Origin: Oscillospiraceae bacterium
GTDB taxonomy: Bacteria > Bacillota > Clostridia > Oscillospirales > JAAYXM01
Assembly (NCBI GenBank): GCA_017421025.1
Contig: JAFQME010000017.1
Location: 1-61,261 of the forward strand
Length of the DNA: 61,261 bases
Direction: 5' to 3'
The position numbers were made by a program, and so were the translations under genes. Under the pieces are notes generated by a model. The model made no database searches and was not told the DNA's origin. It worked only from the letters and a program-made list of their open reading frames with translations. This document shows, piece by piece, positions 1-7,848 of the stretch. Each line of letters begins with the position of its first letter. Position 1 is the first letter of the stretch.

Positions 1-88
1 AATTTTGAAAAGCTCTATGCAAGTACAGTTCGGTGTAATCAGTATAATAATTGAAGCCTTTTCTTTTGATCATTAACATTCTTTTCAT
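1..88 (-). CDS. 5' part of an unidentified gene running off the left edge
   Basis: An open frame starts at the ATG at 88 and runs uninterrupted to base 1, giving 29 residues beginning MKRMLMIKRKGF. The start is supported by an AAGGAGG about 8 bases upstream and by a well-formed promoter at 138-166. An ATG five bases further upstream hits a stop early. The visible part is basic and tyrosine-rich (NYYTDYTELY) and shows no family I recognise. Its position beside a hairpin array and iteron-like repeats suggests it belongs to a mobile or accessory region, but its function is unknown. Confidence 0.5.
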   Translation of the reverse strand, partial: MKRMLMIKRKGFNYYTDYTELYLHRAFQN

Positions 89-137
89 TCATTATACCTC
101 CTTCTGTTTGCACATAAAATTCTTATTTGTCGAGTTG

Positions 138-166
138 ATTATATCACACATACTATCAATTTGCAA
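138..166 (-). promoter_or_regulatory. Promoter of the gene at the left edge
   Basis: Read on the minus strand, TTGCAA (166-161) and TATAAT (143-138) are separated by 17 bases, a near-consensus housekeeping promoter directed at the frame that starts at 88. Confidence 0.6.
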
Positions 167-199
167 TGTTAACGGTTTTGTAAATCTCTTTACCCGAAG

Positions 200-392
200 G
201 CAACAATCAAGGCGTTAGCCTGATTGAATGAAGCACTCGCATAAGGCTCGTATGAAGCGTTTGCTTCGCAAACATGAAGCATTGAACTGACGTTCAATAT
301 GAAGCAAAGCGTGCCGTAAAAATCTGTGCACCGAAGGTGTGCTTCATAGGGCGAAGCCCTGCTTCATTTTTCATGTGCAAAGCACGCTTCAT
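200..392. repeat. Array of short hairpins punctuated by ATGAAGC / GCTTCAT
   Basis: The heptamer ATGAAGC occurs at 228, 252, 274 and 299 and its reverse complement GCTTCAT at 341, 361 and 386. Between several copies lie small perfect hairpins: GTTTGC-TTC-GCAAAC, ATTGAAC-TGAC-GTTCAAT and AGGGC-GAA-GCCCT. The array is therefore itself roughly symmetric, forward copies on the left and inverted copies on the right. It has no coding frame. Such arrays are known to me mainly from mobile and intergenic regions of gut Clostridia. The role is not established. Confidence 0.6.
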
Positions 393-394
393 TG

Positions 395-436
395 CCAAAA
401 ATAAAAGCACTTCTTTCGAAGTGCTTTTATTTTTGG
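395..436. terminator. Perfect 19-bp inverted repeat, bidirectional terminator
   Basis: CCAAAAATAAAAGCACTTC and its exact reverse complement flank a TTTC loop. The outer part of the arms is A/T-rich on both strands, so it can act as an intrinsic terminator in either direction. It separates the hairpin array from the cassette at 655-3730. Confidence 0.75.
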
Positions 437-467
437 AAATCACATCTAATTTTGATACAAAAAATTA

Positions 468-523
468 GTGTTGTGCAAAATTTTACGGGTGTTGTGCAAA
501 AAACAATAGGCGTTGTGCAACAT
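468..523. repeat. Three iteron-like direct repeats, 21-bp period
   Basis: The unit GTGTTGTGCAAAA recurs at 468 and 489, with a variant GCGTTGTGCAAC at 510. Start-to-start spacing is exactly 21 bases, two helical turns, placing all copies on one face of DNA. This is the geometry of iterons or of a multimeric protein-binding site. A second triplet containing the same GTGCA core lies on the far side of the cassette at 3753-3804. No replication initiator gene is visible in the window. Confidence 0.6.
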
Positions 524-596
524 TTTTTCGGATGTAAAACAATCATATAACCGTCTCTTGCTTGCTTACCTTGATTGCTTAAAAGTCCCACATCTC

Positions 597-625
597 TTGA
601 AAAGGATGTTGTTTTGTGTTATAAT
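597..625 (+). promoter_or_regulatory. Promoter of the three-gene cassette
   Basis: TTGAAA at 597-602 and TATAAT at 620-625 with a 17-base spacer, followed by a ribosome binding site AAGGAG at 643-648 in front of the ATG at 655. It probably drives all three genes, since gaps between them are only 22-24 bases. Confidence 0.65.
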
Positions 626-654
626 TTAATGTGTGATGAGTTAAGGAGTAAAAT

Positions 655-1200
655 ATGGCTTGGTGTTGTTTTGATAAAGTTTTTGAGTTCTTAGTTGAAT
701 ATAGACCGACAATAGAAACTTGTTTTGTATCAATAATATCTACTTTATTTGGCTTTTGGTTGAGCAATACAGCAAGAAAAGGTCGAATTAAGATATATGT
801 TAATAATGATGAGGAAATCGTTCATTGTGTTAAGAAAACAGATGAGGGCAGTATAGAATCCGTATTTCCAGATACTAATAGGGCAAGTTTTATATTCTCG
901 TTGGATGTGTATAATAGTAGTTCGGATAATAAGATTATAAGAGATGTATATATCTTGCTATGTGATAAGAAGAAAGTCTTATATAGAGATAAGGCTGTTG
1001 ATGCATTTATTAGAATATCTTCAGCTTCCGAACAAACAAGTAATAAACTAATCAACATTAGACCTAAAGAATTAACAAGAGTTAGTGTTAAAGCAACATT
1101 AAATAAAGAGTCGTTTGACTTTACTAAGACCAATAGAATTTATATGGAATATCAGGATGAAAAGCAAAAGACACATAAGGTTTTATTAAAAATGTATTGA
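655..1200 (+). CDS. Hypothetical single-pass membrane protein, cassette gene 1
   Basis: A 181-residue protein not assigned to a family. A hydrophobic stretch at about residues 18-38 (TCFVSIISTLFGFWLS) can span the membrane once. It is followed by a basic stop-transfer (ARKGR). The rest, residues 45-181, alternates hydrophobic and polar residues like a beta-sandwich and ends MEYQDEKQKTHKVLLKMY, most likely cytoplasmic. The start has a good ribosome binding site and its own promoter. It opens a tight three-gene operon with a capsid-like cysteine protein and a GIY-YIG protein. The low G+C of all three, compared with the genes after 4 kb, suggests acquisition by transfer. Confidence 0.6.
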   Translation: MAWCCFDKVFEFLVEYRPTIETCFVSIISTLFGFWLSNTARKGRIKIYVNNDEEIVHCVKKTDEGSIESVFPDTNRASFIFSLDVYNSSSDNKIIRDVYILLCDKKKVLYRDKAVDAFIRISSASEQTSNKLINIRPKELTRVSVKATLNKESFDFTKTNRIYMEYQDEKQKTHKVLLKMY

Positions 1201-1222
1201 TGTTGAATAAGAGGAGATAGAA

Positions 1223-2413
1223 ATGGGACTATTTGATATATTTAAAAAATCAATATCACCGACTAATCAAAATACAAGACCAGCGTTTCAAGAAATACTG
1301 ATTCCAGAACGTAGTGAGCCTCAACCACCGTTTATTCCTACTAGCAAGGAACAAATTGTTGCGACAGGATATGAGGCTTATTATAAAAATGGTGTTTTAT
1401 ATAATGTTAATCCGAGAAATAAAAGGGTTTCGCTAGATGAAGACCGCCAAACAGCATATAATGCTCAATACATAATCTTGAACAATGTCAAATACGATTT
1501 GGAAGATGCTAACAGTATAGCAAGTATTGTTGTTTCTCGTTATGATGATATTAAGGGTAGTATGCCTCATACTACGTTTGATTTAGGCTACATTCTAAAA
1601 ATGCGTGTCGGCAAGGAAGAACGCCCACATTTAGCCGTTCCTCTTGCCTATAAGACGGCTAATATTATGATGGCTTCCCCGATAGGTTGGCAGAAAAAGG
1701 ACTATTATAGATTGGTTATTCAATTATGGAGTATTGGAGAAATTGCTTACGGTGATTATTTGTTACAGGAACTAAAAGCAAGGTTGCCTGTTGTGCTGGC
1801 TGATGATGAATATCGAGCAGGAAACAAAGATGTTTTTAGGCGAGAACTTAATATGGCTGACTATTTCAATACCGACTATTTAGAGATACCACACGAAACG
1901 GCAGTCTGTGAGGAATGTGCTCCTTACCAAAATAGAGTATATTGTATTAGTGGTAAGGACAAGCGTTTTCCCAAACTTCCCGATTTTATTATAGAGAACA
2001 AAGGTCTGCATTGTAATGTTCGATACTATTCATTTATGTATTATGAGGGAAGAAAAATAACGAAGTATAAATTTAATAAGAACGGTGATGTAAAGGAAGT
2101 TGAACTTGATGCTATTGCTCATAGCAATAGACCGTTCATTGACGACCGAAGCACCATAGAAAAACAAAAGTACCTTGAATGGAAAGAGCATAACGACAAA
2201 CGTTTAGAACGAGAGGAACGCTATTACGATAGAAACAATTGGATAGAAAAATATAATATCCGTTATGAATACTATCAAATCGTCATTAAGTTGGGAGAAA
2301 ATGCACCTAAAAGTTTTGACGGATTTATGAAGATGAAACGAGGAAACACAGCAAACTATCAAAAACTAGTTGTGTTGGCAGCGGAACAAGGGATAGCTAT
2401 AAACAATTTATAA
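1223..2413 (+). CDS. Protein with a phage minor-capsid-like cysteine motif, cassette gene 2
   Basis: A 396-residue protein of unknown function, 22 bases after gene 1, with GAGGAG before its ATG. Around residues 225-260 it carries CEECAPYQNRVY, then SGKDKRFPKLP and a final GLHCNVRYY. That order resembles the C-x-x-C ... CR/H signature of phage Mu gpF-like and minor capsid 2 proteins and of related polymorphic toxin domains. The N-terminus MGLFDIFKKS resembles that of the next gene (MGIMDIFNVS). The C-terminal third is rich in charged residues. No structural phage genes surround it, so a prophage role is unlikely. A role in conflict or DNA transfer is only a guess. Confidence 0.5.
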   Translation: MGLFDIFKKSISPTNQNTRPAFQEILIPERSEPQPPFIPTSKEQIVATGYEAYYKNGVLYNVNPRNKRVSLDEDRQTAYNAQYIILNNVKYDLEDANSIASIVVSRYDDIKGSMPHTTFDLGYILKMRVGKEERPHLAVPLAYKTANIMMASPIGWQKKDYYRLVIQLWSIGEIAYGDYLLQELKARLPVVLADDEYRAGNKDVFRRELNMADYFNTDYLEIPHETAVCEECAPYQNRVYCISGKDKRFPKLPDFIIENKGLHCNVRYYSFMYYEGRKITKYKFNKNGDVKEVELDAIAHSNRPFIDDRSTIEKQKYLEWKEHNDKRLEREERYYDRNNWIEKYNIRYEYYQIVIKLGENAPKSFDGFMKMKRGNTANYQKLVVLAAEQGIAINNL

Positions 2414-2437
2414 AGCATTACGCAGGAGGGTAACAAA

Positions 2438-3730
2438 ATGGGAATAATGGATATATTTAATGTTTCAAAAATAAAAAAAGAAAATGAAAGATTGTTGGCA
2501 GAATTAGAGAGTGCAAAAAAACTATTGACTCCAGAAATGATGGATGCGTGTAATTTAGAAAAACACATTCAGGAGTTACAGGATAGAGAAAACTTAGTAA
2601 ATGATAACATAAATAAAGCAAACAATACGCTCGGTCAAATACAAGCAACAATTGATAGCAAACAAAAAATGCTTGTTGATGTTGATGAACAAATATTATA
2701 TCAGGACTTTGCCTTATATAAACCAAAATATGATATGGTAAATTCTGATGCATATAAAGATAGATTAAATAAAATTCGTGAAACGCAAAAGGAATTGATA
2801 AAAAAAGACCAAGCCGTTACAGGAAATATGAATTGGACTGTAAATGGTAGCAAATCCGAAGGTAAAAAAATGGTTAAGGATATGCAAAAACTTCTGTTGC
2901 GTGCATTTAACAGTGAATGTGATGAAGTTATTAACCGTGTTACATATGCCAATATTGAACTTTCGGAAAAAAGATTACATTCTTCCTTTGAAGCAATTTC
3001 AAAACTTGGAAGAATTATGAGCGTTGCAATTACACATCAATATTTAAAAGCAAAAATTGAAGAATTATATTTAGCCTTTGAATATAAGCAGAAAAAGCAA
3101 GAAGAAAAAGAAGAACAGAAAGAACTTCGTGCTCAAATGCGAGAAGAAGCAAAACTTCAAAAAGAAATAGAAGAAGCAAGAAAAAAGATACAGAAAGAAC
3201 AAAAGCACTATCAAAACGCTTTGGATTCTATAAACAAGCAATTACTCAATGCTACTGATGAACAAAGAGCAGACTTGGAACAGAAAAAAGCCGAAATCGA
3301 GGCTCAACTGAATGAGATTGATAAAAACATTAAAGATATAGATTATAGAGAATCTAATGCAAAGGCTGGATATGTTTATATTATTTCAAATATCGGAGCA
3401 TTTGGAGAGAACATATATAAAATCGGTATGACAAGAAGATTAGACCCACAAGAGCGAATTGATGAACTTAGCGATGCATCTGTGCCTTTCAATTTTGATA
3501 TTCACGCAATGATATTTTCGGATAATGCTCCTGCATTGGAGACAGCACTTCATAGAGCGTTTGAAAACAAAAAACTTAATATGGTTAATCAGCGTAGAGA
3601 GTTTTTTAATGTAACGCTTGATGAAATCAAAGAAGTTGTTATGAAGAATTTTGATAAATCTGTTGAGTTTATTGAAATTCCAGAGGCAGAACAATATAGA
3701 ACTTCTTTGAAGATGAAAGAAAATAAATAA
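2438..3730 (+). CDS. DUF4041 coiled-coil protein with C-terminal GIY-YIG (MUG113/T5orf172) nuclease domain, cassette gene 3
   Basis: 430 residues, 24 bases after gene 2 with AGGAGG upstream. Residues 10-90 form a coiled coil. About 90-235 match the DUF4041 pattern (ALYKPKYDMVNSDAYKDRL and a helical segment). A second long K/E/Q-rich coiled coil covers 215-300. From about 310 comes a GIY-YIG fold: GYVYIISN, then YKIGMTRR, an ETALHRAF segment with the likely catalytic glutamate, and RREFF. The family occurs in phages, mobile elements and defence neighbourhoods, where it is a presumed endonuclease. All expected GIY-YIG key residues (two Tyr, Arg, Glu) are present, so it should be active. Confidence 0.7.
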   Translation: MGIMDIFNVSKIKKENERLLAELESAKKLLTPEMMDACNLEKHIQELQDRENLVNDNINKANNTLGQIQATIDSKQKMLVDVDEQILYQDFALYKPKYDMVNSDAYKDRLNKIRETQKELIKKDQAVTGNMNWTVNGSKSEGKKMVKDMQKLLLRAFNSECDEVINRVTYANIELSEKRLHSSFEAISKLGRIMSVAITHQYLKAKIEELYLAFEYKQKKQEEKEEQKELRAQMREEAKLQKEIEEARKKIQKEQKHYQNALDSINKQLLNATDEQRADLEQKKAEIEAQLNEIDKNIKDIDYRESNAKAGYVYIISNIGAFGENIYKIGMTRRLDPQERIDELSDASVPFNFDIHAMIFSDNAPALETALHRAFENKKLNMVNQRREFFNVTLDEIKEVVMKNFDKSVEFIEIPEAEQYRTSLKMKENK

Positions 3731-3752
3731 TAGTTGTTTGAGATTTAAAAAA

Positions 3753-3804
3753 GGGGGTGCATTTTTCCTATAAGGGGGTGCAAAATTCCTTATAGAGGGG
3801 TGCA
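3753..3804. repeat. Second triplet of iteron-like repeats, 21-22 bp period
   Basis: GGGGGTGCA occurs at 3753 and 3774, and the variant AGGGGTGCA at 3796, each followed by an A/T-rich stretch. Spacing is 21 then 22 bases. It lies immediately downstream of the cassette and shares the GTGCA core with the triplet at 468-523. Confidence 0.6.
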
Positions 3805-3861
3805 TTTTATCAAAATTAGAGTTATTTGCCATTCATTTACACGTCATGTGTGAAATTACAG

Positions 3862-3905
3862 AAAGACACCGTTTAGCCAACCTTTACTGGCCAAACGGTG
3901 TCTTT
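3862..3905. terminator. Terminator closing the accessory region
   Basis: A long stem, AAAGACACCGTTT pairing with AAACGGTGTCTTT around a short GC-rich inner stem, followed by TTTG. It lies between the cassette and butyrate kinase. Between 3731 and 4044 the only other features are the repeats and the buk promoter. Confidence 0.65.
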
Positions 3906-3976
3906 GTTTGTTCAGATTGAACTCACGATTCAAAAGCATCTGTTTTGAAAATATTCTACAGCTTTGCGGTTGCTGC

Positions 3977-4005
3977 TTGCATTTATTCACTCATACGAGT
4001 ATAAT
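3977..4005 (+). promoter_or_regulatory. Promoter of butyrate kinase
   Basis: TTGCAT (3977-3982), 17-base spacer, TATAAT (4000-4005). It sits 40 bases before the ATG at 4045. Confidence 0.65.
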
Positions 4006-4044
4006 ACTTTTTGAATTTATTCTACACAAAAGGTAGGTAGCACA

Positions 4045-5145
4045 ATGAAACTCCTTATCATAAATCCGGGCTCGACGTCTACTAAGATCAGTGTTTTTGA
4101 TGAATATCAGGAATTGTTTGTGGAAAGTGTTTTCCATGATGCACCGGTGCTTCTTCAATTCCCGCACGTCAACGGACAAGTACCATTTCGCAAGCAGGTC
4201 ATCATCGACATTTTGAGCCGGCACGACCTTACCCCTTCCGACATTGATGTCTATGTCGGTCGAGGCGGCGGCGCTTATCCGCAGCGCACCGGCGTTACTT
4301 TCATTGATGAAACGCTGTATCAGGACACCTTAAACGGGGTTGGCGGCAGTGAACACGCAGCAAAGTTAGGCGTTTTACTTGCTTATGAACTGTGCAAGGA
4401 ATACGGCGGCGAGATGTATACCCTCAATCCCACTAATATAGATGAATACAACGATTATGCCCGCCTCACCGGTATCAAAGGAATTTACCGTGATGCCCAG
4501 GCACATCCGCTCAACCAAAAAGCCATTGCTGAAAAGCATGCGGAAAGCATGGGGAAACGCTATGAGGACTGCAACTTTGTTGTTGCACATATAGATGGCG
4601 GTATCACCATCAACGCCCACGACCACGGTCGTATGACCGACGGAAATGTGGGCGCCGGTGGCGACGGTGCATTTACGCCTACCCGAATCGGCAGTGTTCC
4701 CGTATTGCCGCTTCTTGATTACATCGAAGCTCATTCGATCCAGGAAGTCCGCACCATGTGTTCCCGCTCCGGCGGTTTTGTTTCCTATTTTGGCACTTCC
4801 GATGCAAAAATCGTCCACCGTCTTGTTGAGGAAAACGACCCGAAGGCGGTCCTTGTTTGGAACACCATGATTTATCAGTGTTGCAAACAGATCGGTGCAA
4901 TGAGTGCAGTTTTGGAAGGCAAGGTGGACGGAATTCTTCTCACCGGCGGACTCGTGAGATACTCTGACATTGTGGACGGCATCAAACGCCGCTGCGGTTG
5001 GATTGCCCCAGTCACTGTTTACCCCGGCGAAATGGAGCAAGAGGCACTGGCATATGCGGTTTTGAAAGTGCTGCACGGCGAGGCCGAGGCCATCCGTTAT
5101 CCCGGCAAGCCGGTTTGGGAAGGCTTCCCTTTTCTTGAGGACTGA
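4045..5145 (+). CDS. buk: Butyrate kinase / branched-chain fatty acid kinase
   Basis: 366 residues, the usual length of the family. It interconverts an acyl phosphate and ADP with the free acid and ATP in the cytoplasm. The N-terminal NPGSTSTKISVFDE phosphate-binding loop, HIDGGITINAHDHGRMTDG in the middle and GAGGDGAFTPTRIG are typical of Buk rather than acetate kinase (a separate AckA lies at 41.7 kb). No phosphotransbutyrylase gene is adjacent, so the partner must be elsewhere. Family members also act on isobutyrate, isovalerate and 2-methylbutyrate. With an acyl-CoA ligase under a probable isoleucine T-box next door, such substrates are plausible here. It has its own promoter. Separation by the T-box promoter shows the two genes are regulated apart. 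Confidence 0.9.
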   Translation: MKLLIINPGSTSTKISVFDEYQELFVESVFHDAPVLLQFPHVNGQVPFRKQVIIDILSRHDLTPSDIDVYVGRGGGAYPQRTGVTFIDETLYQDTLNGVGGSEHAAKLGVLLAYELCKEYGGEMYTLNPTNIDEYNDYARLTGIKGIYRDAQAHPLNQKAIAEKHAESMGKRYEDCNFVVAHIDGGITINAHDHGRMTDGNVGAGGDGAFTPTRIGSVPVLPLLDYIEAHSIQEVRTMCSRSGGFVSYFGTSDAKIVHRLVEENDPKAVLVWNTMIYQCCKQIGAMSAVLEGKVDGILLTGGLVRYSDIVDGIKRRCGWIAPVTVYPGEMEQEALAYAVLKVLHGEAEAIRYPGKPVWEGFPFLED

Positions 5146-5183
5146 GTTCCGTTTTATAGAATGAACTTTTTTTCATTTTTCTA

Positions 5184-5212
5184 TTGACAACTCAATTTTA
5201 GGAGCGTATAAT
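5184..5212 (+). promoter_or_regulatory. Consensus promoter of the T-box transcript
   Basis: TTGACA (5184-5189) and TATAAT (5207-5212), both perfect, with a 17-base spacer. Transcription should start near 5219, just before Stem I of the leader. The 5146-5183 stretch before it holds no clear terminator. Confidence 0.8.
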
Positions 5213-5218
5213 ACATTA

Positions 5219-5498
5219 CAAATTTGAATATCACAAAACGACGATGACGAAGACGGTCGGGATGCGGAATTTCAAGAGAGCTGGCGGTTGGTGCGAGGCA
5301 GCAAGGAAGCGTTCCAATGACCTATCACTTCTGAGTTGGGGGACCGAAAGCGAAAGCGAGTAGACTCCTTCCGTATTGCTGCGTAAAGGCAAAGGGCTTG
5401 TCAGAGTCCGGAAAGTGACGGAAAAATTCTTCCGTAATTTGAGTGGTACCGCGGGTTGTATAACTCGTCTCAAAGAAATTTGAGACGAGTTTTTTTTG
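5219..5498 (+). promoter_or_regulatory. T-box riboswitch, specifier best read as ATC (Ile)
   Basis: The T-box TGAGTGGTACCGCGG is at 5440-5454. TTTGAG (5438-5443) can pair with CTCAAA (5469-5474) as the antiterminator. The same CTCAAA pairs with TTTGAG (5479-5484) in a terminator stem followed by a run of Ts, so the two structures exclude each other. Stem I starts about 5237 with a GATGA kink-turn motif (5243-5247). GGTC (5254-5257) pairs with GACC (5319-5322), and GAAG with CTTC below it. The 3' side of the internal loop between them is TATCA (5323-5327), best read as specifier ATC followed by the conserved A. The variable base of TGGT fits tRNAs with discriminator A, as in tRNA-Ile. Tyr (TAT) or Ser (TCA) are less likely readings. 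Confidence 0.88.
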
Positions 5499-5547
5499 TT
5501 TTATTCAAATTCCGAAACAACAACGGAAAACGAAAGGAGCAAAAACA

Positions 5548-7842
5548 ATGGATTACAATTTGAAAGAGGTTGCAGGGCGCATCAAAAACCTGCGTGAAGC
5601 AAAAGGTTATTCTCCGGAAGAACTTGCGGCTTTGACCGGTGTTTCGGTGGAAGACTATGCGGTTTTGGAAGAAGGCGACGCAGATTTCACATTCACCTTT
5701 ATTTATAAGTGCGCAAAAGCATGCGGCGTTGAAGTTGTGGACCTGCTCGACGGTACCAGTTCCACACTGACCTCTTATGATGTGACCCGCAAAGGCGACG
5801 GTCTGAAAATCATCAAGAAGCAAGGTGAAGTTTACAATAACCTTGCTCCGAAGTTCAAAGACAAACTGGCAGAGCCGTTTTTGGTCACCTTCCCCTATCT
5901 GCCCGAAGAGCAGGACGCTCCCATCAAACTCAGTTCTCACAAAGGACAGGAATTTGACGTCATCGTTCGCGGCTCTCTGAAAGTACAGGTTGGCAATCAC
6001 ATTGAAGTGTTGCACGAGGGCGACTCAATTTTCTATAACAGCACCATCCCGCACGGAATGATCGCAGTGAGCGAAGGCGGCTGTGAATTCCACGCAATCG
6101 TGCTCAACCCGAAAGACGGACATTTCAGCGACGAATATGAGGACGACACATTTGTGGTAAAAAAAGCGGTGTCCTCTTCCGAAGCAAGCACAGTTGCAGA
6201 CAAATTCATCGAGTCCTCTTACGATGAAAACGGCGTCTTTAACGGCATCACGTTCAAGAACGACGATTCTTTTAACTTCGCTTTCGACTGTGTGGATGCA
6301 ATTGCAGAAAAGGATCCGAACAAGCTCGCTATGATGTGGGTGGCAAACGACAAGTCCGACCGCCGCTTCACCTTCAGCGATATGAAGAAATATTCGGCAA
6401 AGACCGCAAACTACTTCGAGTCCCTCGGCATCAAAAAAGGTGACACGGTCATGCTGGTGCTCAAGCGCCACTACCAATTCTGGTTCTGCATGCTTGCACT
6501 TCATAAGATCGGTGCGATCGCCATCCCGGCAACCAATCAGTTGGTAGAGCACGACTTCACTTACCGCTACAAAGCCGCAAAGGTCAAGGCAGTGGTATGC
6601 ACCGCAGACGGGGATGTTGCAACCGAAGCAGAAAAGGCAGCAGCCGAATTCCCGGACATGATCAAGGTATTGGTCGGCGGTTCCCGTGAAGGTTGGAACG
6701 ATTTCAACGTTGAGATGGAACGCTTCAGCACCCATTTCCCCCGCACCGAAAAAACTCCGTGCGGAAACGATCCGATGCTGATGCTCTTCACCTCCGGCAC
6801 CACCGGATATCCTCGTATTGCAACCCATTCTTACAAGTATGCATTGGGTCATTACCCCACCGCAAAGCATTGGCACAATGTCAATCCGAACGGGCTGCAT
6901 TTCACCATTTCGGATACCGGCTGGGGGAAGGCACTTTGGGGCAAACTCTATGGGCAGTGGTTGTGTGAAGCAGGGGTCTTTACTTACGACTTCGACCGCT
7001 TCCATTCCGACGATATTCTCCCGCTTTTTGCGAAATACAATATCACCACGTTCTGTGCACCACCTACCATGTACCGCTTCTTCATCAAGGAAGACCTGTC
7101 CAAGTACGATCTCTCCTCAATCGAGTATGCGACCACCGCAGGTGAAGCACTTAACCCCGAAGTCTTCAATCAGTTTAAGAAAGCAACCGGCCTTACCATC
7201 ATGGAAGGCTTTGGTCAGACCGAAACCACCCTTTCCATTGCAAACTTTGTCGGCTCGGTCTGCAAAATCGGTTCTATGGGCAAGCCCAGCCCGCTTTACG
7301 ATGTCCGTGTTTTAGATCCGGACGGCAACGAATGCAAGGTTGGCGAAACAGGCGAGATCTGCATCCGTACTGCAGACGGTGTCCCTTGCGGTCTCTTCAT
7401 CGGCTATTACTTGGACGAAGAAAAGACCAACGAAGTCTGGCACGACGGATATTATCACACAGGCGACCAGGCAACCATGGACGAAGACGGTTATCTCTGG
7501 TACGTCGGACGTATTGACGATGTCATCAAATCCTCCGGCTACCGCATCGGGCCGTTTGAGATCGAAAGCGTTATCATGGAACTCCCGTATGTTTTGGAAT
7601 GTGCAATCACCGCAGTGCCCGACGAGGTCCGCGGTCAGATCGTCAAGGCAACCATTGTGCTGACCAAAAACACAGTCGGTTCCGATGAACTCAAAAAAGA
7701 GATCCAGGAATATGTCAAGACCCACACCGCACCGTACAAATACCCGAGAATCGTGGACTTTGTGGAGGAACTCCCCAAGACCATCAGCGGCAAAGTACGA
7801 CGTGTTGAAATCCGTAACAAGGATTTGGAAAAGAATCAGTAA
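5548..7842 (+). CDS. XRE HTH-cupin-AMP-forming acyl-CoA synthetase fusion
   Basis: 764 residues. An XRE-type helix-turn-helix covers about 8-62 (REAKGYSPEELAALTG) and a cupin about 100-195 (HKGQEFDVIVRG, IPHGMIAVSEGG). The rest is an ANL-superfamily ligase. It has the adenylate loop LMLFTSGTTG near 412, the hinge and motif HTGDQATMDEDGYLWYVGR, and a catalytic lysine in KTISGKVRR near 748. It should activate a short or medium carboxylate to its CoA thioester with ATP-to-AMP cleavage. The HTH-cupin part resembles stand-alone regulators and may sense the substrate or control DNA. The gene is the only one behind the T-box leader, and a terminator follows, so it is a one-gene transcript. The ribosome binding site is GGAG, 8 bases before ATG. 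Confidence 0.85.
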   Translation: MDYNLKEVAGRIKNLREAKGYSPEELAALTGVSVEDYAVLEEGDADFTFTFIYKCAKACGVEVVDLLDGTSSTLTSYDVTRKGDGLKIIKKQGEVYNNLAPKFKDKLAEPFLVTFPYLPEEQDAPIKLSSHKGQEFDVIVRGSLKVQVGNHIEVLHEGDSIFYNSTIPHGMIAVSEGGCEFHAIVLNPKDGHFSDEYEDDTFVVKKAVSSSEASTVADKFIESSYDENGVFNGITFKNDDSFNFAFDCVDAIAEKDPNKLAMMWVANDKSDRRFTFSDMKKYSAKTANYFESLGIKKGDTVMLVLKRHYQFWFCMLALHKIGAIAIPATNQLVEHDFTYRYKAAKVKAVVCTADGDVATEAEKAAAEFPDMIKVLVGGSREGWNDFNVEMERFSTHFPRTEKTPCGNDPMLMLFTSGTTGYPRIATHSYKYALGHYPTAKHWHNVNPNGLHFTISDTGWGKALWGKLYGQWLCEAGVFTYDFDRFHSDDILPLFAKYNITTFCAPPTMYRFFIKEDLSKYDLSSIEYATTAGEALNPEVFNQFKKATGLTIMEGFGQTETTLSIANFVGSVCKIGSMGKPSPLYDVRVLDPDGNECKVGETGEICIRTADGVPCGLFIGYYLDEEKTNEVWHDGYYHTGDQATMDEDGYLWYVGRIDDVIKSSGYRIGPFEIESVIMELPYVLECAITAVPDEVRGQIVKATIVLTKNTVGSDELKKEIQEYVKTHTAPYKYPRIVDFVEELPKTISGKVRRVEIRNKDLEKNQ

Positions 7843-7848
7843 GAACAA

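Noticed and set aside
1223..2413. Prophage region based on the capsid-like motif
   Set aside because: No terminase, portal, tail or lysis genes are near. The motif also occurs in non-phage proteins.
468..3804. Repeats flanking the cassette as a CRISPR array
   Set aside because: Only three copies each, short imperfect units and 8-9 base gaps. Iteron-like spacing fits better and no cas genes are present.
5146..5183. Terminator of butyrate kinase
   Set aside because: A possible GTTC...GAAC stem before a T-run is only four base pairs, too weak to call.
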